From: Flavobacterium foetidum
GTDB lineage: Bacteria > Bacteroidota > Bacteroidia > Flavobacteriales > Flavobacteriaceae
Direction: 5' to 3'
Length of the DNA stretch: 64,000 bases
Assembly (NCBI RefSeq): GCF_004634245.1
Contig: NZ_SJTF01000008.1
Span: 62,001 to 126,000 of the forward strand
Positions within the stretch are counted from its first letter, which is position 1. The number at the start of each line of letters is the position of its first letter. Shown piece by piece: positions 9,433-16,773 of the stretch. The notes beneath the pieces are model-generated. The model was not told the DNA's origin. It did no database searches and worked only from the letters and a program-made list of their open reading frames with translations. Position numbers and translations under genes: made by a program.

Positions 9433-9462
9433 AAAAGCTGTTCCAAATTGAAACAGCTTTTT
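9433..9462. terminator. Short hairpin with T-run
   Basis: AAAAGCTGTT (9433-9442) pairs with AACAGCTTTT (9452-9461), flanked by A and T runs. It separates the divergent WYL and Lgt-like units and may stop readthrough in either direction. Confidence 0.5.
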
Positions 9463-9534
9463 ACTTAATAAGTCGGATGAATTTAAACATTTTTTTGCAT
9501 CTTTACAGAATTATAGTATTAAATTCTGAAAGAA

Positions 9535-10278
9535 ATGAAGCTCCCGTTTGAGCCAATTATTTTTGGCTATGAAATTAATATCCATTTAATTTTAGAGTAT
9601 CTGGCATTTTTTTTAGGATTCAGATATTATGTTTTTTTGCGAAAGAGAACAAATGATAGTATCGTTTCTGCTAATAGACTTTCCATCATATTAGGAGCGG
9701 CAATTGGAGCTTTTTTAGGCTCTAGGATTATGGGTTTTTTAGAAAACCCTGTTTTTCATCTTGATGCAAAATCAATTTTAGAACTTTTCAATGCCAAAAC
9801 AATCATGGGAGGATTGTTTGGCGGCCTGTTGGGGGTTGAAATGGCTAAGAAGATTATTGGCGAAAAAGAGTCATCAGGCGATTTATTTACTTTTCCGATT
9901 ATTTTAGGAATTTTTATTGGGAGAATTGGCTGTTTTTTATCTGGGACAAATGAGTTTACATACGGAAAAGAAACTACCTTTTTTACGGGTATGAACCTTG
10001 GCGATAATATCAAAAGACATCCAATTGCTTTATATGAATTGGTTTTTTTGATTATTTTGTTTTTTGTTTTGAACAAATTAAAAACTAGAAATAGAAAAAA
10101 CGGACTGTTATTTCAGTATTTTATGATTGCCTATTTTACTTTTCGTTTTTTTATAGAATTTTTGAAACCCAATCATTTCTTGATTTTTGGAATAAGTTCA
10201 ATCCAGATTTTATGTTTGATATGCCTGCTCTATTATAACAAAACAATTTCATATTTATTTGTAAAAAATGCCAGTTAG
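9535..10278 (+). CDS. Lgt-like membrane protein, divergent
   Basis: 247 residues with about seven hydrophobic segments, resembling prolipoprotein diacylglyceryl transferase, which moves diacylglycerol from phosphatidylglycerol to a lipobox Cys. Family marks are GRIGCFLSG (129-137; canonical GRIGNFxNxE, the signature region) and RHPIALYE (161-168; canonical RHPSQLYE). The segment that carries the essential HGG of true Lgt reads TIMGGLFGG (89-97), with Met in place of His. This is probably not the housekeeping Lgt. The next gene starts inside its last codons (11-bp overlap), so it is translationally coupled to the radical SAM gene. I infer a lipid-transfer or lipid-binding role. Confidence 0.75.
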   Translation: MKLPFEPIIFGYEINIHLILEYLAFFLGFRYYVFLRKRTNDSIVSANRLSIILGAAIGAFLGSRIMGFLENPVFHLDAKSILELFNAKTIMGGLFGGLLGVEMAKKIIGEKESSGDLFTFPIILGIFIGRIGCFLSGTNEFTYGKETTFFTGMNLGDNIKRHPIALYELVFLIILFFVLNKLKTRNRKNGLLFQYFMIAYFTFRFFIEFLKPNHFLIFGISSIQILCLICLLYYNKTISYLFVKNAS

Positions 10279-11659
10279 AAAATATACTTATTATGACTTT
10301 ACATTAAGTCTCTGTCCAGAATGCTTAAAGAGAATCGATGCCAAAATTGTTTTTGAAGATGATAATGTCTACATGCTTAAGAGATGCCCGGAACATGGAA
10401 GTTCTAAGGTTTTAATTGCCGATGATGTTCAGTATTACAAGAATATCCGAAATTACAATAAACCATCTGAGATGCCGTATACTTTTAATACAAAAACACA
10501 TTATGGCTGTCCTTACGATTGTGGTTTATGTCCAGACCACGAACAACATTCTTGCTTGACAGTTGTTGAGGTTACGGATCGATGCAATCTGACCTGTCCG
10601 ACTTGCTACGCAGGTTCGTCGCCGAGTTATGGACGGCACAGGACGCTCGACGAAATAAAAGTAATGCTCGATACAGTTGTTAAAAATGAAAAAGAACCGG
10701 ACGTTGTGCAGATTAGTGGAGGAGAGCCAACCATACATCCTGAGTTTTTCGAAATTTTGGATTATGCAAAATCAATTCCGATAAAGCATTTAATGCTAAA
10801 CACAAATGGAATTAAAATTGCAAAAGACAAAGAATTTGTTCAGAAACTAAAAAGCTATTCTCCAGATTTTGAAATTTATCTTCAGTTTGATTCTTTTGAA
10901 GATCGTGTGTTGCAGGAGTTGCGCGGAGCAAATTTAAGCGAAATACGAAGACAGGCTTTAGAAAATCTAAATGAGGTTAATTTGTCTACGACTTTGGTGG
11001 TTACGCTTCAAAAAGGATTAAACGACCATGAAATTGGTAAAATTATTGAGTTTGCATTAAAGCAAAAATGCGTTCGAGGAGTTACATTCCAGCCAACTCA
11101 AATTGCAGGCCGATTAGAGAATTTTAACTTAGAAACCGACCGCATGACATTAACAGAAGTTAGGAGAAAAATTCTGGAGCAAACGACTGTGTTTAATTCC
11201 GATGATTTGCTTCCGGTACCTTGCAATCCAGATGCTTTAGTGATGGGATATGCATTGAAATTAGGAGCGGAAGTTTTTCCGTTGACACGATATATCAACC
11301 CAAATGATTTATTGGATAATAGTAAAAACACGATTATTTACGAACAGGATGAAGTGCTTCGTGGCAAAATGATCGACTTGTTTAGTACCGGAAATTCTGT
11401 AGAAGTTGCACAGGAAAATTTGAAATCGATATTGTGTTGTCTTCCCAATATTGATGCGCCAGAATTAGGTTATGATAATCTGTTTAGAATTATTATCATG
11501 CAGTTTATTGATGCCTATAATTTTGACGTGAGAGCAATAAAAAAATCATGTGTGCATATTGTCAATAAGGATAATAAAATAATTCCGTTTGAAACCATGA
11601 ATTTATTTTATAGAGATGATAAAGTTGAAAGACTAGAAGAATTAAGAACTAAAGTATAA
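10268..11659 (+). CDS. Radical SAM enzyme related to tetraether lipid synthase (Tes/MJ0619 group)
   Basis: 463 residues. The radical SAM cluster motif is CNLTCPTC (Cys 106, 110, 113). Upstream are a zinc-knuckle or rubredoxin-like set (Cys 16, 19, 40, in CPEC and KRCPEHG) and a second set in CPYDCGLCPDHEQHSC (Cys 81, 85, 88, 96). SAM-binding features are GGEPT and LMLNTNG. The C-terminal part holds CCLPN (390-391), DAYNFD and SCVHIV. This order is that of the MJ0619/Tes group; archaeal Tes joins lipid tails by carbon-carbon bonds. Two positions I recall as Cys in archaeal relatives are Ser 427 and Glu 442 here. Overlap with the Lgt-like gene supports a membrane-lipid substrate. Function is inferred. 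Confidence 0.78.
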   Translation: MPVRKYTYYDFTLSLCPECLKRIDAKIVFEDDNVYMLKRCPEHGSSKVLIADDVQYYKNIRNYNKPSEMPYTFNTKTHYGCPYDCGLCPDHEQHSCLTVVEVTDRCNLTCPTCYAGSSPSYGRHRTLDEIKVMLDTVVKNEKEPDVVQISGGEPTIHPEFFEILDYAKSIPIKHLMLNTNGIKIAKDKEFVQKLKSYSPDFEIYLQFDSFEDRVLQELRGANLSEIRRQALENLNEVNLSTTLVVTLQKGLNDHEIGKIIEFALKQKCVRGVTFQPTQIAGRLENFNLETDRMTLTEVRRKILEQTTVFNSDDLLPVPCNPDALVMGYALKLGAEVFPLTRYINPNDLLDNSKNTIIYEQDEVLRGKMIDLFSTGNSVEVAQENLKSILCCLPNIDAPELGYDNLFRIIIMQFIDAYNFDVRAIKKSCVHIVNKDNKIIPFETMNLFYRDDKVERLEELRTKV

Positions 11660-11664
11660 AGAAT

Positions 11665-11862
11665 ATGACAACGTTAGAAGTAGGTAATTTAAATGGTTTG
11701 GTTGCATTTTTTGTAGCGATTATGGTAGGGCCTCCAATTTTAATGGCAATCATAGGTTTTGCGGTAAAGAAAAATCATCCAAACGCAGCAAAAGTTTGTT
11801 TTATTATTGGAGCATTATACCTGCTTATCGGATTAGGAATATGCGGAACGCTTTTGTCCTAA
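11665..11862 (+). CDS. Small two-helix membrane protein
   Basis: 65 residues with two hydrophobic helices (about 10-32 and 43-64) and a short basic KKNHPNAAK loop between them, so probably an inner-membrane hairpin. It starts 5 bp after the radical SAM stop and ends just before a strong terminator, making it the third gene of the operon. I do not recognise a family. It could be a helper or regulator of the membrane-lipid enzymes upstream. Confidence 0.7.
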   Translation: MTTLEVGNLNGLVAFFVAIMVGPPILMAIIGFAVKKNHPNAAKVCFIIGALYLLIGLGICGTLLS

Positions 11863-11865
11863 TAA

Positions 11866-11900
11866 AAAACCCCTAATAATTTCCGTTTATTAGGGGTTTT
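11866..11900. terminator. Bidirectional terminator
   Basis: A perfect 14-bp stem (AAAACCCCTAATAA at 11866-11879, TTATTAGGGGTTTT at 11887-11900) lies between the convergent 65-residue protein gene and the barrel gene. It ends the three-gene lipid operon. Confidence 0.9.
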
Positions 11901-11918
11901 AGGCTATATTATTGTGCG

Positions 11919-12533
11919 TTAGAATCGAAATAAAAGTCCGAATTGTGGTTGATTGAAGATGTTTTCAAACAAGTTAATATTCAACTTAAAAGTATCTGAT
12001 GACGGACCGTCTTCTGGTGAAACACTATTGTACGCTAAAATATTGGCTAAAGTAAATGTTATAGCAATATTCTTAGTTACGAAATAATTTAAACCAACAT
12101 TGATATCAGCAGTAATACTATTGTCAGTATCTGATACACCATTGATTTCGGTTTTGTTTCTTCCAAATCCTAAGCCAGCTTCAGCGTAAGTTTTTAGACG
12201 TTTTTTGTCCAATTCCAGAAAATAATAACGAGCAAAAGCACCTACTCCAAATACATTTGTTTTGGTATTGGTCAATTCTGTTTCATTACTTTGATAGTCT
12301 AATTTAGCTCCAACTGCAAATTTATCATTTAACAAATAGCCAAATTTTGGACTAAAACCATAATAGTCTGAGTCTCCACCCGTACTAATTTTGATAGAAC
12401 CTTCCAAGAACATGTCTCCTTTTTGGAAAGTCACACCTTTTGCAGAATTCATTTCCTCTTCAGCTTGGTATTCTTGAGCGTTTGCGAAACAAAATGCGAA
12501 AAGGGCTAAAATGATTGAAAATTTGGTTTTCAT
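11919..12533 (-). CDS. Outer-membrane beta-barrel protein
   Basis: 204 residues with a Sec signal peptide (about 1-19, ending FANAQE), then alternating strands such as FSPKFGYLLNDKFAVGAKLDYQSN, YAEAGLGFGRNKTE and ADINVGLNYFVTKNIAITF, ending in Phe (LFRF) as barrel proteins do. It fits the small OmpA-like/porin-like outer-membrane barrel group common in Flavobacteriia. No peptidoglycan-binding domain is present. Role unknown; monocistronic. Confidence 0.8.
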   Translation of the reverse strand: MKTKFSIILALFAFCFANAQEYQAEEEMNSAKGVTFQKGDMFLEGSIKISTGGDSDYYGFSPKFGYLLNDKFAVGAKLDYQSNETELTNTKTNVFGVGAFARYYFLELDKKRLKTYAEAGLGFGRNKTEINGVSDTDNSITADINVGLNYFVTKNIAITFTLANILAYNSVSPEDGPSSDTFKLNINLFENIFNQPQFGLLFRF

Positions 12534-12691
12534 AGTTTTATATATTTAAAATTTGTAAGATTAAAAATACTTTTTCTATGTTAAAAGGCCCGTAGATTTG
12601 TTTGAACGAGTTAAAAATCCATCTATTGAGTTAAGAATTCACTTTCTTTGTAAGTTTTGACGTGATAATTTTATGAGCGATGCAAACAAAA

Positions 12692-12717
12692 AACCCGACA
12701 ACTTTCGTCATCGGGTT
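12692..12717 (-). terminator. lepA terminator
   Basis: On the minus strand AACCCGA-TGAC-loop-GTTG-TCGGGTT is followed by a T-run, 45 bp after the lepA stop. Confidence 0.8.
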
Positions 12718-12760
12718 ATCTATATTCTATGTTTCTATACTCTATTTTCTAAAGTAAAAT

Positions 12761-14557
12761 CTAGTCATTCAACTTCAAAACAGCCATAAATGCTTCTTGC
12801 GGAATCTCAACGTTTCCTACTTGGCGCATACGTTTTTTACCTTTTTTCTGTTTTTCAAGAAGTTTACGCTTACGCGAAATATCTCCACCGTAACATTTTG
12901 CGGTAACGTCTTTACGAAGTGCTTTAATCGTTTCACGAGCGATGATTTTTGCTCCAATTGCCGCTTGAATCGGAATGTCGAATTGCTGTCTTGGGATAAG
13001 TTCACGTAATTTCTCGGTCATTTTTTTACCGATATTGTAAGCGTTATCTTCGTGGATCAATGCAGAAAGCGCATCGACTGTTTGAGCATTTAAAAGAACG
13101 TCAAGTTTTACTAATTTCGAAACTCGCATTCCGATTGGAGAATAATCGAAAGATGCGTAACCTTTAGAAACGGTTTTTAAGCGATCGTAAAAATCGAATA
13201 CAATTTCTGCCAAAGGCATATCAAAATTCAATTCAACACGCTCCGTTGTTAAGTAGGTTTGGTTGGTAATTAGACCACGTTTTTCGATACACAAACTCAT
13301 TACGTTTCCTACGAAATCGGCTTTTGTAATGATAGTAGCTTTAATAAATGGCTCCTCAACTCTATCCAGTTTTGAAGGCTCTGGCAGATCTGAAGGATTG
13401 TTTACAACAATTGGCGTTTCTGGATGTTTTTTGTTGTAAGCCAAATACGAAACGTTAGGAACAGTTGTAATTACAGTCATATCAAACTCACGTTCTAAAC
13501 GTTCTTGGATAATTTCCATGTGAAGCATTCCTAAGAATCCGCAACGGAAACCAAATCCTAATGCCGCAGAACTTTCAGGAGTAAATACTAAAGAGGCATC
13601 ATTCAATTGTAATTTTTCCATAGAAGAACGTAAATCTTCGTAGTCTTCTGTATCTACTGGATAAATACCGGCGAATACCATTGGTTTTACATCCTCAAAA
13701 CCAGCAACCATATTCGTTGTCGGAACTTTTGCATCTGTAATCGTATCACCTACTTTTACCTCACGAGCTTCTTTAATTCCAGAAATCAAATAACCAACAT
13801 CTCCAGCCGAAACTACATTTTTAGGAACCTGATTTAGTTTTAACGTTCCAATTTCATCAGCAAAATATTCGTTGTCTGTAGCCATGAATTTAATCTTCTG
13901 GCCTTTTTTGATTTCTCCGTTTACAACTCTAAAGATTACCTCAATGCCGCGGAACGGATTATAAACTGAGTCAAAAATCAAAGCCTGTAACGGCTCTTCT
14001 GGGTCTCCTTTAGGAGCAGGGATTTTTTCGATAATAGCGGCTAAGATGTTTTCAACACCAAAACCAGTTTTTCCTGAAGCATGAATAATATCTTCCAATT
14101 TGCATCCTAATAGATCGATGATATCATCGCTAACTTCTTCAGGGTTTGCACTTGGTAAATCGACTTTATTCAAAACCGGAATAATTTCTAAATCATTCTC
14201 AAGTGCTAAATATAAGTTAGAAATAGTCTGCGCTTGAATGCTCTGTGCGGCATCCACAATCAGTAAAGCTCCTTCGCAGGCAGCGATAGATCTAGAAACT
14301 TCGTATGAAAAATCTACGTGTCCCGGAGTATCAATTAAGTTTAAGATATATTCTTCTCCTTTGTACTTGTATTCCATCTGAATGGCATGACTTTTAATGG
14401 TAATACCACGCTCACGTTCTAAGTCCATATTGTCTAGCAGCTGCGCCTTTTCTTCACGGGCAGAAACTGTCTGTGTAGCACTCAATAATCTGTCAGCCAA
14501 TGTACTTTTACCGTGGTCAATGTGTGCAATAATGCAAAAGTTACGTATCTTCTTCAT
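12761..14557 (-). CDS. lepA: Elongation factor 4 (LepA), ribosome-bound GTPase
   Basis: 598 residues, normal length. The GTPase domain has AHIDHGKST (P-loop, about 11-19), the switch [16 protein letters not shown] and NKVD. Domains II, III and V follow, and the LepA-specific C-terminal domain has [23 protein letters not shown] and ends near VPQEAF/VLKLND. It acts on stalled or mis-translocated ribosomes and aids 30S assembly. The ATG at 14557 is preceded by an AT-rich leader without Shine-Dalgarno sequence. Confidence 0.98.
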   Translation of the reverse strand: MKKIRNFCIIAHIDHGKSTLADRLLSATQTVSAREEKAQLLDNMDLERERGITIKSHAIQMEYKYKGEEYILNLIDTPGHVDFSYEVSRSIAACEGALLIVDAAQSIQAQTISNLYLALENDLEIIPVLNKVDLPSANPEEVSDDIIDLLGCKLEDIIHASGKTGFGVENILAAIIEKIPAPKGDPEEPLQALIFDSVYNPFRGIEVIFRVVNGEIKKGQKIKFMATDNEYFADEIGTLKLNQVPKNVVSAGDVGYLISGIKEAREVKVGDTITDAKVPTTNMVAGFEDVKPMVFAGIYPVDTEDYEDLRSSMEKLQLNDASLVFTPESSAALGFGFRCGFLGMLHMEIIQERLEREFDMTVITTVPNVSYLAYNKKHPETPIVVNNPSDLPEPSKLDRVEEPFIKATIITKADFVGNVMSLCIEKRGLITNQTYLTTERVELNFDMPLAEIVFDFYDRLKTVSKGYASFDYSPIGMRVSKLVKLDVLLNAQTVDALSALIHEDNAYNIGKKMTEKLRELIPRQQFDIPIQAAIGAKIIARETIKALRKDVTAKCYGGDISRKRKLLEKQKKGKKRMRQVGNVEIPQEAFMAVLKLND

Positions 14558-14646
14558 TTTAATATATCAGTTCTCTAAAGAGTTTTAGTATTTTTTGGGT
14601 ATAATTTTCCGCTCCAGCAAATGCTTTAATGCGTGTAACTAAGGCG

Positions 14647-14654
14647 CAAAGATA
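14647..14654 (-). promoter_or_regulatory. -7 element upstream of lepA
   Basis: On the minus strand TATCTTTG, a full TAnnTTTG match, about 90 bp before the lepA start. No good -33 box at the expected distance. Confidence 0.4.
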
Positions 14655-14719
14655 GCGCAAAGTTTTGGATTCTGGAATGATGATTACCGATAGTTGGCTG
14701 CTTAAAATAAAATAGCGCT

Positions 14720-15409
14720 TTAAAATTCGAAATTAAATCCTTTTTCGGTCAGTTTCTGATAGATTTCATCATCAAATTTATACAGTTTTGCGGCCCTGTG
14801 CGAAACATCTTTTTGTTTTTCGTCTAGAGCGACCAACAGCTTCATGTGCAGAATTTTTCTTCTAAAGTTTGATTTGTCGAGTTCAATTCCTAAAATTTCT
14901 TCGTACAGATGCATTAACTGCAGTAAAGTGAATTTTTCTGGCAAAAGATTAAAACCAATAGGTGCCTGACGCACGCGGTTTCGAAGCTGCAACAAACTGA
15001 CGTTCAGAATTTCGTTATGGTCAAAAATCAAATCAGGAATTTCACTGATTTTGTACCATTTTGCTTCAATCACCCTTAAACTTGCCTTGATGTTATAATC
15101 TTCGCGGCTAACCAAAGTATAATAGCCAATGGTAACCACACGTCTTTCGGGAACACGTTTTGGGTTGGTAAATGCCTTAAGCTGTTCGAGATAGATGTTT
15201 TCTAAACCGGTGAGTTCCTGAAGAATACGCTGCGCTGCATCGTCTGCACTTTCGTCTCTTTGGAGCCAGCCTCCCAAGAGTCCCCATTGTCCCATACTTT
15301 CTCCCTGTGCATGCTGTACCAGCAGCACTTCTAAGCTTTCTTTATTAAATCCGAAGAAAACGCAGTCAATTGTGATTCCTTCTACCGCGGGTTTGTTTAT
15401 TTCTGTCAA
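14720..15409 (-). CDS. Nudix-winged-helix regulator with degenerate Nudix box (paralogue 1)
   Basis: 229 residues: a Nudix domain (about 10-145) and a winged-helix C-terminus (about 150-229, RQAPIGFNLLPEKFTLLQLMHLYEEIL, then NFRRKILHMKLL). This is the NrtR architecture, which includes AraR, the arabinose regulator of Bacteroides. The Nudix box is G-x5-E-x7-R-I-L-Q-E-L, so two of the catalytic Glu of REUxEE are replaced by Ile 62 and Leu 66. Hydrolysis is unlikely and the domain would act only as a ligand sensor. It is a tandem copy of the next gene, very similar through the C-terminal half. Position next to the susC locus suggests it controls glycan use. Confidence 0.88.
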   Translation of the reverse strand: MTEINKPAVEGITIDCVFFGFNKESLEVLLVQHAQGESMGQWGLLGGWLQRDESADDAAQRILQELTGLENIYLEQLKAFTNPKRVPERRVVTIGYYTLVSREDYNIKASLRVIEAKWYKISEIPDLIFDHNEILNVSLLQLRNRVRQAPIGFNLLPEKFTLLQLMHLYEEILGIELDKSNFRRKILHMKLLVALDEKQKDVSHRAAKLYKFDDEIYQKLTEKGFNFEF

Positions 15410-15453
15410 GTTAATGCCGTATTATTTTAAAAAAATCGAAACTAGTTTTGCTG

Positions 15454-16170
15454 TTAAAATTCAAAATTAAATCCTTTCTCTGTCAATTGTTTGTAGATTT
15501 CGGGTTCAAATTTATAAAGCTGTGCGGCCCTGTGCGAAACGTCTTGTTGTTTTTCGTCTAAAGCCGCCAATAATTTCATGTGTAGAATTTTTCTCCTGAA
15601 GTTAGATTTATCCATTTCGATGCCTAAAATTTCTTCATAAAGTCGCATAAGCTGTAATAAAGTAAATTTTTCTGGCAAGAGATTAAAACCAATTGGCGCC
15701 TGGCGTACTCTCTGACGAAGATGTTTGAGGCTGTAGGCCAAGATTTCATTATGGTCGTAAATAAGATTCGGAATACTGTCTATTTTATACCATTTTGCAT
15801 CGGCGGCGGTAAAACCTGCTTTAATATTATAATCTTCTCTTTTTACCAACGCATAATAACCAATTGTAATGACCCTTCTGAGCGGGAAACGGTCTGGTTC
15901 TCCAAATGCCTTTAGTTGTTCAAGGTAGATATTGTCAAGTCCGGTCAATTCGTTTAACAAACGATGCGCTGCATTGTCTGTGCTCTCTTTTTTGTAAATC
16001 CATCCGCCGGGAAGACCCCATTTTCCTTTACTGATTCCCTCTGCATGTTGTACTAGCAGTACTTCCAGACTTCCTTTATCAAAACCAAAAATAACGCAGT
16101 CAATCGTGATGGCGTTCATTGCGCTTTGTTCGCTTTTCAAGGCAGGTTTGTCGTCGACATTTTCAATCAT
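15454..16170 (-). CDS. Nudix-winged-helix regulator with degenerate Nudix box (paralogue 2)
   Basis: Same architecture as its neighbour, about 238 residues from the ATG at 16170; an upstream in-frame TTG at 16200 is less likely because it lacks a homologous N-terminus. The Nudix box reads R-L-L-N-E-L where REUxEE is expected, again lacking two catalytic Glu. The C-terminal LLPEKFTLLQLMRLYEEIL and NFRRKILHMKLLAALDEKQ match paralogue 1 almost residue for residue. It is divergent from susC across about 600 bp that hold two palindromes and a candidate promoter. I infer it is a sugar-responsive regulator of the downstream locus. Confidence 0.87.
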   Translation of the reverse strand: MIENVDDKPALKSEQSAMNAITIDCVIFGFDKGSLEVLLVQHAEGISKGKWGLPGGWIYKKESTDNAAHRLLNELTGLDNIYLEQLKAFGEPDRFPLRRVITIGYYALVKREDYNIKAGFTAADAKWYKIDSIPNLIYDHNEILAYSLKHLRQRVRQAPIGFNLLPEKFTLLQLMRLYEEILGIEMDKSNFRRKILHMKLLAALDEKQQDVSHRAAQLYKFEPEIYKQLTEKGFNFEF

Positions 16171-16257
16171 ACTCACGATAAATTTTGACAAATTAAACAA
16201 ATTAAATCTTTAAAATCTTTTATAGAACCTTTATATTTTTTTTAACGGAACAAAAAA

Positions 16258-16268
16258 TTGATAATCAA
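16258..16268. promoter_or_regulatory. Operator-like palindrome 1
   Basis: TTGAT-A-ATCAA, perfect 5-bp arms around one central base. Its centre (16263) is 63 bp from that of a second copy, a whole six helical turns. Placed 88 bp upstream of the Nudix regulator start. Confidence 0.5.
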
Positions 16269-16320
16269 GCTCTTGCAAAAGCTTCTAAAAACAGGGTTTA
16301 GAGTCTTGTTTTTTAAAACA

Positions 16321-16331
16321 CTGATTATCAA
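16321..16331. promoter_or_regulatory. Operator-like palindrome 2
   Basis: CTGAT-T-ATCAA, one mismatch from a perfect palindrome. Bases 16322-16331 are the exact reverse complement of 16258-16267. Confidence 0.5.
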
Positions 16332-16445
16332 TTCTCTAAAACCATATTTTTTTGATATTATTTATTGTTTTTTTAAATCCATTTTTAAAGCATTGATAAA
16401 AATGATTAACCAAATATTAGAATTGAAAAAAATTAACCCTAATAT

Positions 16446-16477
16446 TTTGTTAATATAGAAAAATTGTTTTACACTTG
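16446..16477 (+). promoter_or_regulatory. Candidate susC promoter
   Basis: TTTG (16446-16449), 20 bp spacer, TACACTTG (16470-16477), one mismatch from TAnnTTTG. The leader would be about 290 nt. Confidence 0.4.
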
Positions 16478-16773
16478 TAGTCAAATTTACCATAAGATAA
16501 ATTCATATTGACTATAAGTTTAAGAAAGACAAATCTACAATTAACTTAAATTATCGCAAATGTTTTTTTTAGGAATTGATTCGGGAGGCATTTTTACCCA
16601 AAACAACCAGCAGCTACGGGTTCAGAAAACACATTATTTGTGTATTGTTTGCCGGTAATCACGAATAAAAAATGATATAAACTTTACAACTCAAACTTCG
16701 GAGACTGCGGAATTAGTCTTCACAACCAACTCTATTTAGAAAAATTACTAACTTAAATTAACCAATTCTTACT

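Larger units (their letters stand above)
16171..16773. other. Divergent control region, Nudix regulator / susC
   Basis: About 600 bp without a convincing gene. It holds two TTGATwATCAA palindromes (16258-16268, 16321-16331), a TTTG-N20-TACACTTG promoter candidate and, in the susC leader, a small hairpin (7-bp arms 16700-16706 and 16715-16721, one G-U pair). The long leader (about 290 nt from the candidate start site) leaves room for RNA-level control. Confidence 0.5.

Noticed and set aside
16258..16458. 66-codon plus-strand frame in the susC control region
   Set aside because: Low-complexity Lys/Ile/Leu/Phe composition from AT-rich DNA; it overlaps both palindromes and has no leader or family sign.
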